This document shows, in pieces, positions 35,784-48,800 of a stretch of DNA of 64,000 nt. The notes below the pieces were generated by a model. It ran no database searches. It was not told the origin of the DNA and worked only from the letters and a program-made list of their open reading frames with translations. This stretch comes from Apiotrichum sp. Y4204 (taxonomy: Eukaryota > Basidiomycota > Tremellomycetes > Trichosporonales > Trichosporonaceae). The translations under genes and the position numbers were made by a program. The stretch's first letter is position 1. Each line of letters begins with the position of its first letter. Where the stretch lies: assembly GCA_025531455.1 (NCBI GenBank), contig JAMYHL010000052.1:62001-126000 (forward strand), written 5' to 3'.

Positions 35784-36960
35784 ATGCCCCGCTTCTACGA
35801 GAACAAGTACCCAGAGGTCGACCAGCTCGTCATGGTCCAGGTCCAGTCCATCGAGGACATGGGTGCCTATGTCAAGCTTGTGCGTTGCTGAGAGCCGAGT
35901 GAGCGGGATGGGGTGCAAGTTATGAGTAATGAACGCGGTGACCGAGGGCTTTGTTTGGACAGCTCGTGGATAACTCTATCCGGCGCGCGCGCTTGCCACT
36001 TGCCACTCGCGACTTGCACTCCCCGCTTCCCCATCCGCGCGGCCCATGTACGACCTACTAACCCGCAGCTCGAGTACGACGGCGTCGAGGGAATGATCCT
36101 GCTCTCGGAGCTGTCGCGTAGACGTATCCGTTCGGTGCAGAAGCTCATCCGTGTCGGACGTAACGAGGTTGTCGTCGTGATGCGTGTGGACCCCGAGAAG
36201 GGTGAGAAATGACGACTGCTGGCTCCCACGTCTGCCCCCACTCACACACAGGTTACATTGACCTGTCGAAGCGTAGGGTGTCCGCGGAGGAGGTTGTCAA
36301 GTGCGAGGAGCAGTACGAGAAGGGCCGTGCGGTGGACTCTATCCTTACGCAGGTTGCGAAGCGCCGCAATGTGACCCCCGAGTCGCTGTACGAGAGCATC
36401 GCGTGGCCCCTGCACAAAAAGTACGGACACTCGTACGAGGCATTCAAGCTCTCGATCCAGGAGCCCGAGGCGGTGTTTGGCGGCCTCGAGATTGAGCCCG
36501 ACACGCTCCAGGAGCTCAAGCACACCATTGCCCGCCGCCTCACCCCCAAGCCCGTCAAGGTCCGCGCCGACATTGAGGTCAAGTGCTTTGACTACCAGGG
36601 TATCGAGGCCATCCGCCGCGCCCTCAAGGCCGGCGAGGCCCTGTCGACCGAGGACGTCCCCATCAAGGTCCGCCTCGTCGCCCCGCCGCTCTATGTCATG
36701 TCCACCACGTCCACCGACAAGGCCGCTGCCATCGACACGATGGAGAAGGCCGTCGCCGCCATCACCGCATCCATCGAGTCGGAGAAGGGAGACGTCGTCG
36801 TCAAGATGGCCGTAAGTCGGGAATACTATGACGTTTGCTCACTCCCCAGCCCAAGGTCGTCTCGGAGACGGACGACGCCGAGCTCAAGGAGCTCATGGAG
36901 CAGTTCGAGAAGGCCAACATGGACGTTGCCGGCGACGACGACTCGGACGACGACGAGTAG
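35784..36960 (+). CDS. SUI2: Translation initiation factor eIF2 alpha subunit
   Basis: Exons 35784-35879, 36069-36201, 36252-36811 and 36850-36960 give 299 aa, normal for the family. eIF2 alpha is the regulatory subunit of the ternary complex delivering initiator tRNA. The N-terminal S1 domain covers residues ~10-90. The phosphorylation loop [15 protein letters not shown] is intact, with S48 (counting Met) equivalent to Ser51 of mammals. A helical domain and the C-terminal alpha/beta domain ([20 protein letters not shown]) follow, and the tail is acidic (DDDSDDDE). The start has a strong Kozak context, CCACCATGC. It is convergent with the SEC2-like gene, 397 nt apart. The conserved loop implies regulation by a Gcn2-type kinase, which is family knowledge. 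Confidence 0.98.
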
Positions 36961-37357
36961 GCGCCCCGCCACCACATGGCGCTGTAGGGCGCTTGCGGCG
37001 CAGCGCAGTATACAGTACATCTTGATCTTGCCCCCGGATCAGGGACAGTAACTATAGAGGCCGGCCGCCAGCCAGCGCTGGCGCGGCCACGAGCATATGC
37101 GAGCATACTGGAGCATTCGATTTGGGTTCATCTGTCTATGCATCGACATATGTACCAGGCGGGCCGCGAGCCAGACGCGAGCGGCGTGGAAGACAGCCTT
37201 CCGGGAGGGGGATCAGAGAATACTATCACAGAGGCACATGGCCGCAGGGTCGATCTCACTCCAGCACATCCCACTTCAAGTGCAATCGCCATTCTCATCC
37301 CAGTGCATCACACTCACACCCACTACTAACACCATGCATTTCTAATCATCAAGTCCA
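36961..37357. other. intergenic 3'/3' region
   Basis: 397 nt hold the 3' UTRs of the convergent eIF2 alpha and SEC2-like genes. No terminator hairpin or gene was recognised. Confidence 0.5.
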
Positions 37358-40300
37358 TTACTCGTCATCAATGACGCCGACCCTCGCGCGCCACATATCC
37401 TCCTTGAGGCGCACGACCTGCCGCCACGCACGCACTTCCCACGCGTCGCCGACCGCAAACGTCTTGTCGGGCGTCTCGCGTGGCTCGTCCCCCTGCGCCT
37501 GCTGCGCGCGCAGGGTCGAGCTGAGCGGCGCGCTCGCAGGCGTACGCGGCGGGGGCAAGGACGTCGGGCTGTTCGGCACAGAACGCTGGCGCGGAGGCAG
37601 CGGCGGGGGCACGGGACGCGCTTCGCTAGTTGTCGGAGTTGCGAGCGTCAGCGGCGAGGGCTCGGCGAGCGCACCCTCCGTCGTCCCCGCTATCGCCAGC
37701 GTGGGGCGCTCGGTTGGCGTCTTCGGCTCCTCCGCGGGCATCTCCTCGGAGGCCTCCCCAATCGCGGTCTCCTCGGTTTCCACCTTCGCCTCATCCTTTT
37801 CGGTCACGGCCTCGCTCTTCTCACTCTCCGCCTTCGCGTCGGCGCTCACACTCGCCTGTGTAGGCGTGGCGGGCGGGCTGGGGGCGGCCGGGGTGCGCGC
37901 GGCCGCGCGCTTCGGGAGCGGGGGCGGGCCGCGGTTGGCCGAGCGGGGTGGACGGGGGGATGCCGAGGGATTCGGCACGCTCGGCGAGGTGGGGAGGGCG
38001 GCTGCGGACGCGGGGGGCGTGCCCGGTGTCGGGGTGGGTGTGGGAGATTCAGCGTCGGGAGACTCGGCGGCGTCGACGGCGTCCTTTGCCGTCTCGCCGT
38101 CTGTAGCTTTCTCCTCGACCTTCTCAGTGTCACCGTTCACGGAACCCATCACGGTCGGACGCAGCTCGGGCGTCGCCTCGGGCGTTGCGAACGACTCGGA
38201 GCCGGAATGGGACGCGCGGGATTCGGAACGCGGGGGCGCGAGAGCTTCGGGGATGTCGGCACGTACCTCGCTGGTGGGCTTGGACTCGTCTGTCGCTGGG
38301 GTCTCCGCAGACTTCTCCACTGCCTCCACCATCTCCTCCTTCTGCTCCGCCCTCTCAGTCTCTTCCTTCACCATCTCCGCCTTCTCCTCTTTCTCTCCAT
38401 TCTCCTCCACCTCATTCTCCCTCGCCTCCTGCTCCCGTTCGTCCCCCTTCCTCCCCTCGTCATTCACCTCGTCGTCGACATTCAAAATCTTGTTCGCAAG
38501 CGGCGACGGAGCGGTGGGCTGGTGTGCAGCCGTGAACGACTCCTCCTTCACCCCACGGGGCTCCTCGTCTTCGGGCGTCGTAGGCTCTCTCTTCTCCCCC
38601 GGCGTGGCGGGCCGCGACCACGCCCATCCGCCCATCCACCCAGACTTGCGGCGCGGCTCGGGCTGTGCGGGTGGCGATGTAGGCGCCACGCGCACGGGCG
38701 AACCCTCTGCCGTCGGCGTCGTGGCTGACGTCGAGGATGTGTGGGAGGTACCGGAGGTAGCGGACGTAGGGGTTGGTGTCGTGGGTGCAACAGAGGGCGT
38801 GACACTCGGCTCACGCGAGTGCTGGACGTCCTCGCTGTTCCACACGGGCACGACGATGCCCGTGCGGACAAAGTGCCAGAGCGCGCAGGCAGCACGCAGA
38901 CGCTCAAGACACCATCCGTTTCGGCAGAGCGGGTAGGTCTTGTCATGCTCGCCGGCGGTGCGGAAGACGTAGACGTTTGAGTGTGTCACGGGGCCGTGAG
39001 GGCCGGCCGTTGGAGACGAGAAGAGAGAGATCTTGTTCAGGCTGAAACCGCGGGATGTATGCGAGTTTCCAGATCCCCCAAAGACGTGCTTGCCGCAGAG
39101 AGCACATGATATGCTATCGGCCGGGCCGAGAGAGGCGGCGGTAACGGGTTCGATGAGGAGGTCCCCGGCGATGATGGCTGCGCCGACGGCACGGCGACTC
39201 ACCCATCCGAGATCGGGGGCAGCGTCGAGGCGCAGCGCGGGCTCGTGGTCCTCTGTTATGCATCTTGCGAGGAACGGCTGCGCGAGGAGCGTGGGGACAG
39301 CAGGGGCGGGGTAGAGTTCGCGGCCGCGTGCGCTGTGCGGACGCGCGGCGCGCAGGTGCTGGAGGAATATGATGAACTCGGAATACGGCGGGTGACTGGA
39401 GAGGAATCGACGAGGAAGCGGGGCTGGGCCGGCCTTGACGGGCGACGGTGCCTCGGTTGTCAGCGTCTGCAGGTGCTGCTGCATGTCGCGCATCGCGGCC
39501 TCGGCAACAGCCAGATTCTCCTCGCTCTCCTTCAGACGCTCTTCGGCCTGCGCGCGCCCCATACGCTCCGTTGCGACCATAGTGTTGGCCTGCATGTCAG
39601 CGGGCGAGTAAGACAAATTCACCCACCTGGTCAAACAGCTGCGCGGCAAGATCGTCCACCTCGTTCTCGACCTGCGCGCGACGTTCCTCTGCTGTTCCGC
39701 GCTTGCGCTCCTCCTCCACCAAACCGGCCGCAAGACGCTGCATCTCGGCGGTGATCTGGTCGCGCTCGACCAGGAGGCCCGTGTTCATGCTTTCCTCCCA
39801 CTGAGCCTTTGCGCGCTCCAACTCCGCGACGTGCGTCGTTGTGCGCGACTTCTCGTCCTGCAGCGCGAATATCTGGTCCTCGAGGTCCGCATGCCGCGAG
39901 ATGCTGGCTACCAGCTTCGTATTCAACTGCTGTGCCTGTTCGGACACGAGCTCGAGCTGCTGCCGCAACGATGAAATGAGCGATGTCGTCGGACTGTCAG
40001 GCGCATGTCGTGCTGACGGGGAGAGCGGCTCGAGATCACGCCCCGAGGCGAGTGTCAGGCCGGTGTCCACTGGCGGAGGCCGCCTCGCTGTGGAGGATGA
40101 CGGGGAAGCGATGACTTCAGTTTCCGGTGCGCGCTGGGGTCAGCATAGATGTTTACAGACCACGTTTCAGAGGCCGCAATCGCTACCGCGGACGCAAGCT
40201 CCGCGCCAGCTTAAAGCACAGCGCGCGACGCAGCCTTCTTCCCAGACATACCTCGATGGTCCGGGCGGGCGACGATGGCGCATCGAGGCCGAGCACGGAC

Positions 40301-40533
40301 GGAGCAGCAACTGGTGCCGGAGAGGCAGGGCGAGCCGTGTCCTGGTCGGCGAGCGTGGTCGGGGCAGGCTCCGAGACGGGAATGTCCACGGCCGTGGTCT
40401 CCACAGCGGTCACCTCGGACGCGTCAGGAGCCGGCACCTGAGCCGCGGTTGTCGCTTCCACTTCCGCAGCGTCAGGCCGAGCCGCCTTGTCGAGCGACGT
40501 GCGCGGCGCGTCGTCGTCTGCGCCGCTTGTCAT
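37358..40533 (-). CDS. SEC2: Sec2/Rabin-type Rab guanine nucleotide exchange factor
   Basis: Exons (minus strand): 40533-40252, 40133-39627, 39589-37358; 1006 aa. Residues ~1-145 are acidic and Pro-rich. Residues ~146-310 form a long coiled coil (LRQQLELVSEQAQQLNTKL onward, through RDQITAEMQRLAAGLVEEERKRGTAEERRAQ), the Sec2/Rabin8 exchange domain that acts on Sec4/Rab8 during exocytic vesicle transport. A conserved C-terminal region follows (YSEFIIFLQHL, GDLLIEPVTAASLGPADS, ISCALCGKHVFG, CRNGWCLERLRAACALWHF, GIVVPVW). After residue ~550 the protein is disordered and Glu/Pro-rich with SP/TP sites and poly-Pro motifs. The 37-nt intron after FDQ interrupts the coiled coil. The CxxC pair and later Cys residues might bind a metal, but this is only a guess. 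It is divergent from the WW-domain gene. Confidence 0.88.
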
Positions 40534-41574
40534 GGTGATGAATGGTGGGGACGATGGGGGAGAATGTGAATGGAGAGGAGAGACATGAACCAGATGGGAT
40601 GGGATGGGATGGAAATGGACGTGGAGAGTGGCTTGACGTCGTCGCATGTGGTGGCCCGTCGCCAGGCACCACCGATCCAAGGGGGTTCTATTAAGATTGG
40701 GGATATTTCCTAATAAACAACGTTCGTGGCGCCCCGGACTTCTAATGAGGGCAGGGTTGTTTTCAATAGGGTGTTTCTTTCCTACTCCAATAACGTAGTG
40801 CCAGCTTCTGCTTCGTCTCTGCATCTCCGCAGTCTTGGATACTTGGGTTATGATACCCATGACGCATCTCCTGATGCATCGCCGCCTTTATGGGAATCAG
40901 GTTCGCGGTGTTGGGCAGCGCTAACAGCCCCGACGATGTGGGGGACAGGACCCAGGAACGCGACCGAAACATAGCAACTGGTGGCACGACGCGTCCAACA
41001 GCTAGGAGCGGGAGGTGACACGCACCTCGTTACATGGCATGCGCTGGGAGAATAGAAAACACGTCCGTTTGGCGAACAAGACTAAGGGGGGCGAGTCGAG
41101 CGAAAGCGAGATCGAGTCGGACAACCTGCCGCAGAGGGACCGACGCCGAGTGCCACCTGATCCCTGGTGCGACTTGGCTGGAGGCTACTGTGCCAACCTA
41201 CTCGGGCCTATTGTTGCACGATATCTGTCTGCATGTCTGGACCTGCATTTGCCTGATTGATTGCACGGTCACCACCACTTACCTACCTCTGCACATGCAT
41301 ACACTCTCTGGGTCGCGCTTGTTACTCTCTCTCACATCTCATTATTCTCGCCACTCGATTCATAAGTGCCACTCTCCAGAGTCTCGGATATCGTAGATCC
41401 ACCAAAATTTGGTTCCGCTTCCTCCGCTTTCCCGCTTCCCTCCTTTTCGAGCTCGCGAGCTCTTCGTCGTCCGTTTCATCACACGCACAACCCGTCTTGG
41501 ATCTCGTCAGTCTCTTCTCATCATCCCACATTTTCTATCTACCACCTCAACCCCCCCATCTACGTCCGCCAAGC
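40534..41574. promoter_or_regulatory. divergent promoter region, SEC2-like / WW-domain genes
   Basis: 1041 nt lie between the two divergent ATGs. A GATGG repeat at about 40592-40612 lies in the probable SEC2 leader. The 150 nt before 41575 are pyrimidine-rich on the plus strand. No gene was recognised inside. Confidence 0.45.
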
Positions 41575-44500
41575 ATGGACTTTGAGGACGAGGTCGACTG
41601 GGGCATGGGCGACGACGACGTCATCTCCCTTGGCGGAGACGACATTGCGCTCGACGGTGAGTACGAGTCGTGGATCGAGTGCGAGTGTTTCGCGCGAGGC
41701 TCGAAGCCAGCGGACATCTGTGCCCTGTGATAGTCGATGCTTCTCAGGATGTCCCATTGGGATGGCTGATTGCGAGTCTGATGATTACCGCCTGGTTTCC
41801 TAGCTCGAAAGGGCGGAAAGAGGCAATCCCGATTATATCCTCAAAAGTTGCGCAGCTGACACTCGCTCCAGACGTCGCACCTGAGCCAGCAAAGCCCGCC
41901 GTCGCGAGCAAACCCGCCCCCTCCCCACCGAAACCGGCTGTGGAAGCACCGAAAGCCGCACCTGCTGCACCAGCAGAACCTGCGACTCGCCCCGCACCGC
42001 CCTCTGCTCCCCGCAGCGCGCCGTCCTCTCGCCCCGCCACCGCAGCCTCCTCCCCCGCAGCAGTACCCAAACCCCCATCACCACCTAACCATAGCAATAG
42101 TCCCCGCCCCCCGACCGGACCAGCTGCCGACCGTGGACGCCGCTCGACTCCCCTTGCCAACCAGGCGCCGCCCCCGCCGCAGCCCATCCTGCCTGCCAAG
42201 GCAAGTATTCCTGCCGCCGGGTCTGACGGTCAGCCGGAGCGCGACCAGCGCAGCGAGCCACCAAGAGGGCCGAGGGGAGGCCGCGAGGCTGACATGCGTG
42301 ATATGCGTGATCGTGAACAGCGCGACCGTGGAATGCGCGACCAGCGCCAACAGCGCGAGCCGCAGCGCAACCCGGGACGCAACGTGCCTCTCCCCACTGG
42401 TCTTCCTCCCAAGCCGCCACTGCTCTCGACGCGCAACCTCGGGGCGAACAACAACATGGCGACCTCGGCTGCACTGCGCGATGCGCGGAACACCCGGGAT
42501 GACAGACCAGTGGATAGGACAGACAGGGCCAACAAGGACAGGGAAACGGAAAAGGAAACCGTCAAGGAGGATGACCGCCCTATTCTCACACCAGCGGTCG
42601 CAAACGGCTCCCGCCCACCGGCCCGCCGCGAGCGTCGCGCAACGCCGTCAGACGATGCCGACGACGACCTCCCGCCCAACTGGCAGCGCGTGCTCTCCAA
42701 CTCTACAGGAACATACTTTTACCACAACAGGGTGACAGGCGCAACGAGCTGGGACAAGCCCACCGCGGATAACGAAAAGAAGGATGAGACAAAGACTGAC
42801 TCTGATCGCGACCGCTCGCAGCGTGAACGGCGCGACCAGGACAAGCCCGAGGACGCCGAGCAGCGTGCAGCACCTGCTGCACCTCGCAACGACCGTGAGC
42901 GCCAGCCTCAGTCACTCGGCAGCCTCAGGGATCGTCTTGGTGGGCGTCTCGCGGATAGGATTGACAGGCCTGCGCCCGGTTCTCACTCGCCTCAGCGCCA
43001 GGAGGACGCTGCTCTCTCCTCAGAACACAACCGGCCGTCGCCCCCCGTCCACCCCGACCGCGCCCGTAGTTTTCAAGCCGACCGCCCGGGGTTCCCTAGC
43101 GGACCGCGGAACGATGACAGAAGCTCCAGTACGTGTCCAACCATGCTGTCCCCAGCCGCCGAGCAACCGGCGTTCGTGTTCGCGTTTCGTGCGCGTCCTA
43201 TTGCCATTTCCGTTTCGTGACGGTGTAAGATCGTATAACACGACAAGCCGATGTGGGGCGTATCTCATGTTGTGAGCGTGAAGCGCGGAGCGAGTGTGCA
43301 GCACGTGGAATGCGGCCGAGAGTCGCCGCATTTGGCATTTAAAGTGCCCTTTCCATCAGGATCACCTCAGAAACCAACTCGCGCGGCTGGCCAAGTCTGA
43401 ACTATGCTTATACGAAGTCGCGACTCGCGCACGCAGCCCTACTCGCGCCCCGACTGGACCCCGAACGGACCGTGACCGCCGAGACCAACGCAGCGAGCGC
43501 AATGGACGTGACGACCATCGTGCAGACCGTGGCCCCGAGCGCAGCGACGGGTCCAATAGCACACCGCCTCAAGCCACACAACCTCCAGCTCCGCCGCAAG
43601 AGACCCCGTCTGACCGCCCGGCAGGTCCGCCGATCCACCCGAGCCGCGCGGCGGCCATGAACCCGATTCGAGACGGCCGACCAGGTGACCGCGGCCCGCC
43701 TCGCGATATGCGCAATGGACCCCGCGGGGGATTCCACGATGTTCGAGATGGACGGGATGGACCCCGGGATCTTCGTGACGGTCGACGTGATGGACCTCTG
43801 CAAGGTCTTCGCGATGGGCCTCGTGAAGGGCCCCGTGACTTGCCTCGTGATGGGCCTTCCAACGCCCCACTTCCGCCCCGCGCATGGGGTCCTGGCTCCG
43901 TCAACGACCACCGTCAAGGTTTCCGCCGTGACGAGCCAGCTGGGCGGTGGCCACGGCGTGATGCGCCCAACGGCCCAGACCGTGGAGAGCGGAGGTGGGA
44001 GACCAGGCCGGATGACAGGCAGGTTGGCAGACAGGAAGGAAAGCAAGCTGGAAGGGCGGAGAGACAGGACAAGCCGGCAACAAAGATCGACACAGCGCCA
44101 GTGGCTTCACCGACTCTGAATGGTTCCTCCAACCCGCCACCAGCTGCGCCACCTGTCAGTGCCGACGGCCCATCTGATGACGCAGGCAAAGAGTCTGAGG
44201 CTGCGCGTCGCGCCCGTCTCCGCGAGGAGGCGGAGGCTGCGCTTGCCACCCTCAGGCGCATCGAGGCGGAGGCAGCAGATGTGTTGGCACCAGAGGAGGC
44301 GCAGAAGTTGAAGGAGCGGGCAAACACCTCGAATGAGCGAAAGCCGGAGGCAAAGCTCGAGGCGGTGGCGGAGGCTAAGGAGCAGGGGAGCAGTGTGGAG
44401 AAGACAGATGTCGAGCCGAGTGGACGGAACGAGGTCGCGACCGTCAATTCCAACGACAGTCGCGATCGTGAGCGCTCGACTTCCTCTCGTCGCGGCCACG

Positions 44501-45234
44501 GAAGAGGCCGTGATCGCGGTGGCGACCGTGGCGCGCCGTTCCGCCAGCCACTCGGCCCGCCGCCAAACGGGCCCGTCGGATTCGGACGCGATGCCCCGCG
44601 CCAGTTCCCGGCACCCACCAGCGCTGTGGGACGACCAGATACCCTCGAACGCCGGCGCTCGCGCTCCCCGCAGCCGCGGTACGGCCCCAACGCGCCCGGT
44701 GCGCGCCGCGATCGCTCACCTGGCCGGGACACCTGGCAGCAGCGCGACAACCGCATGGGTAACCGTGGTGGGCCGGGCATGCCGGGCAACGATCGCCGCG
44801 CACAGGGCCAGGACAAGCCGTCGTCGCCGTCGCCTTACTCGTTCAAAGACTTACCCGAGGGCTACGATCGGTACATTCCCGGTGCTGGAAGCGACCGCGA
44901 GCGTGAGCGCGAGCGGCCACGGGACCAGCGCGGCGATAGGGACCGCAACCGTCGAGACCGCGGCGACCGGCGAGACCAGCGCGATCAGCGCGACCTACGT
45001 GATCAACGTGACCAGCGCGACATGCCCGACCGCGGCCCGGAGCGACCGGGCAAGCGTCCCCTCGAGGGTGCGATGTATCCAGTGAGTTAAGGAAGCTGAC
45101 TCGTAACTGACGTGCAGGACGCAGAAAAACGCATGCGCTCGCCGAACACTGGAGGCGGTGTTGGTGGCGCTGTACCCGGAGAGAGCTGGGGCGAACGGCG
45201 AGAGCGCGAGATGCGGGAACGGGAGCGGCGGTAG
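41575..45234 (+). CDS. WW-domain, RD/RE-rich protein, probably in RNA processing
   Basis: Proposed exons: 41575-41656, 41872-43137, 43418-45081, 45118-45234 (~1042 aa). The N-terminus is acidic (MDFEDEVDWGMGDDD) and is followed by an Ala/Pro-rich linker. One WW domain lies at ~292-324 (LPPNWQRV... TYFYHNRVTGATSWDKP) with both signature Trp and the final Pro, so it should bind Pro-rich ligands. After it come RD/RE/RG-rich repeats (DRERQPQ, RDGPREGPRDL, DRNRRDRGDRRDQRDQRDL), a helical segment (REEAEAALATLRRIEAEAADVL) and a terminal DAEKRMRSPN. RD/RE repeats plus a WW domain recall splicing-linked proteins; function is inferred. The second intron (43138-43417) is least certain: the AAG acceptor is the one that keeps frame and is the first AG after CTGAAC. 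If it is retained, the ORF ends at 43220. Confidence 0.78.
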
Positions 45235-45847
45235 TCGTAGATGGGTGTATGCATCGTTGTTTCCATCATAAACGCGTTTGTCGAAGTCGAACGTGTCGCG
45301 TGTCGCAAGTGGAGGTGGAGCCATGCGCCATGCGCGTCCCATGCACGGGCCATACCTGACTCACGTGCAACACGCTCTGTCCGCATCCGCGCATCCGCGC
45401 AACGTCACCCCCCCCCCCGGGGCGCTCTGAGGGGGTCTAGATCTCTGCGCTGCTCGACGTGGTCGGAGACGCGGAGACAACCAGCTACAACCAGAAAGAG
45501 AGGGAGAGAGAGTGAGAGACAAAGAGAGACAAGGGATTACAAGCTTGTACAGGACAACTCTCAACAACCACTCCATCTCTGATCAAGCTATCAACAACAC
45601 ACAGCACAGCACTCAACACTAAAACACCCCACATCCCCGTTCCGCCCGCCTACATCCCATCCGCCAGTGCCAGTCGCCAGTCTCGCCGCTGCGCCGTGCG
45701 CAGCTCCACGCTGACCTTCAGATAGAGCGATAGCGATACAGATTCTGTACAGCGGATACGAATACGGATACGGATATCCTCTCTAGACCCGTAGACGGCT
45801 AGACCCCCTGCTTCTATCCTATACCCCTCCAACACTCTCATCCCACC
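45235..45847. other. intergenic region with an 11-C run
   Basis: 613 nt separate the WW-domain and TBC genes in tandem. It contains a run of 11 C at 45408-45418 and GA-rich DNA at 45490-45530, and presumably the TBC gene promoter. No gene was recognised. Confidence 0.45.
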
Positions 45848-48800
45848 ATGTCCCTCCCACTCCACCTGCGCGCCTACACGGAGAAGACAAAGGACGAGCT
45901 CCTGCGCGACTTCTTCAACGCCCCCTTCCCCGACCAGCTGCCCGCCCCCTCCGAGCCCGCCGTCACGGTCAAGCCGGCCGCCAGGCGGGGTGGGAGCGCC
46001 GCCGGCCTGCAGAGCATGGATATCAGTGCGGTCCTCTCCGTCGAGGGCAAAGAGGATGTATATGTGAGTTCTGGAGTAATGGTAACCCACGCTTGTGGAT
46101 CCACAGCTCACATCCCAGGCGGGCAAGCTCTCCCTCCTGCCCCCGTTCCTGTGCTTCATCTCCAACGACCGCCGCTCGTGCCGCTGCACCCTGCCGCTGT
46201 ACACTGTCCGCCGCGTCGAGCGGTGAGTAGCCCACCGAGCAGCGGCCAACTTGAGGCGACCAAGCTGCCCCGACTCGCTACACTCGCTGATTGCAGGTTA
46301 AACTCGCGCGCGGGTGTGTTCGCCCTCTCCCTCGCGACATGGCACGGCATGCGCATCGTGGGTATCGTGCCGAGGCTGACACTAATGGCAGATCCTCCAG
46401 CTCACCAGCCTCCTCCCGACCGCGGAGCACTTTGCGATCCTCCTGCGCGATGCGCTCAAGTCCCAGGTATGTGTGAAGCGGGGAGAGTTGCGAGGTCGTA
46501 CGTGATATTCGGAGATGCGAGTGTGGGAGATATGGGTATTGGTGCTGCTCGGGATTTCTGGTAGCTGGCTTCCTGCGGCACGAGTCGCCATACAACGTTC
46601 AACTCTTGCGCTGCGCAAGGCAGACGCGATAGTATTGCGAGCGGTAGGCTACCCAGCGACTCCCCTCAACTCCTCTTTCCACGCAATACCCTCCCGAGAC
46701 CGCCGCCCAGACTCACGCTCACTCCCAGCTCGCGGAGATGAAGGCGCTCAAGGGCTTCCTTCCCTCGCTGTACTCTGAATATCTCCTAAACTCTGGCGCG
46801 ACCTCTCCGCGGCGGGAGGTCCCCGAGGCACAGCTCATTGCGACCGAGACGGCCGAGGGCGAGGGCGACCTGCGCGGACCCGGCGGCGAGAACCGCGGGA
46901 CGTACGAGCGCGGCCTGGGCGAGAAATTCGGGTTTCCAGGCGACGCACGCAAGATGCGCGAGCGCAGCAAGATGAAGCTCTGGCGCGACTACTTTGTCGT
47001 TCATGGACGGAACATGACCCGTGAGAGAGAACGGCGATTGTGCTGTAGCTGACAGCAGTCCTCCGGTATCCGCCCTTCCAGCGCCTGCTCCAGGTCGGCC
47101 TGCCCAGCAGGCTGCGTGGCGAGCTGTGGGAGGTCATGTCGGGCTCTATCTGTATGTGCAGCTGGACTCGCTTTCATAGCTGACACCAGACCTCCGCTTT
47201 GCGAATCCCCAAACGTACCAGCTGCTGCTGTCTGAGAACGCGGGCAAAAGCTCGCAGTCGACAGACGAGATTGAAAAGGACTTGAACCGCTCGTTACCAG
47301 AGTACAAGGCGTACCAGACGGAGGAGGGACTCGCGCGGCTCCGGCGCGTGCTTGTCGCATACTCGTTCCGCAACCCTGAACTCGGATACTGCCAGGCGCT
47401 CAACATTGTCGTTGCTGGTTTGCTCATCTACATGTCCGAGGAGCAGGCGTTCTGGCTCCTCGAGGTGCTCTGCGACCGGATACTGCCGGGCTACTACTCG
47501 CCGTCGATGGAGGGCACGCTGCTTGACCAGCGCGTGTTCGAGTCACTCGTGAAGCGCTGCCTGCCGATGATCCACGACCACTTCCGGTCCGTGGATGTGC
47601 AGATCTCCGTCGCGTCCCTCCCGTGGTTCCTCTCCCTGTACATCAACTCGCTCCCGCTCATCTTTGCGTTCCGCATCGTCGACTGTGTCCTCGCCATGGG
47701 CGTCAAGGTGCTGTTCCAGATTGGTCTCGCAATCCTCAAAATCAACGGCGAGGCGCTGCTCGAAGTCACCGACGACGGCATGTTTATCAACCTGATGCGC
47801 AACTACTTTTCCACTATCGGCGACTCTGCGCACCCGACGCACCCAGACCCGCGCGTCCGGAACATTACAAACTTCCAGGAGCTGCTGGTCGTCGCGTTCC
47901 GCGAGTTCAACGTTATCACCGACGAGACGATCACGAGCGAGCGCCGCAGGCTGCGCGCGATTATTGCCGACGAGATTGAAAAGTTTTCCAAGCGCGCGGC
48001 CGTGCGCAACCTCCGCAACGTTGGGCGCTTTAGCAAGGAGCAGGTCGGCATCGTGTACGACCACTACTTTAATGCTGTTTGTGCGGCTGCCGGTGGAAGC
48101 GGGTCGATTACGCCAAACGAGGACCAGATTATCGAGCAGCCCCGCCTCACGGTCGACTCGCAGGGGCGCGTCGAGACCCGCATAGACCAGCGCACGTTCA
48201 AGATCCTCCTCGCTGACGTGTGTACCTGGGCGCGCGAGGAGACGGTCACCACCAACGCGTTCATGCAGCGCACCGAGCGGCGCATTGCGGACCACGAGCT
48301 GATCGATCGGTGGGTGGAGTGTTAGGGGTAATACTGACGGCAGTCTCTTCTACGCATGGGACTCGCAAAAGGTCGGCACGCTGTCGCTGCAGGATGTGGT
48401 CATGGGTCTCGACCGCGTCATGTCCGGCGGGCTGATGGAGTCGATAGAGTGGTTCTTTGAGCTGCACGACAAGGACGGGGACGGGTATCTGACAAAGGAC
48501 GAGGTCATCCGTCTCTCCGAGTCGCTGCTTTTCATCTTCCGCAACGAGCCGGGAGATATTTATCTCGCCGCTGTCTCGCGCTTCATCCTGAACGCGTACG
48601 AGTTTGGCGACGCGACCGCCCCCGAGACGTCCCTCCCAGCTGTGCAGGAGACGGAGACGTCTGACGAGAAGACGGCGTCGGAATCCCGCGAACACTCAAA
48701 CGCAACCCTCGGCCCACACAACCTCCCTTACCTCTCGCTGGCGACGTTCCGCATGGTGGTGCTCGCCGACGAGCTGCTCGAGAGCTTCTTCGGGCACGAT

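Noticed and set aside
37122..38936. 604-codon plus-strand ORF
   Set aside because: Antisense shadow of the low-complexity C-terminal half of the SEC2-like gene.
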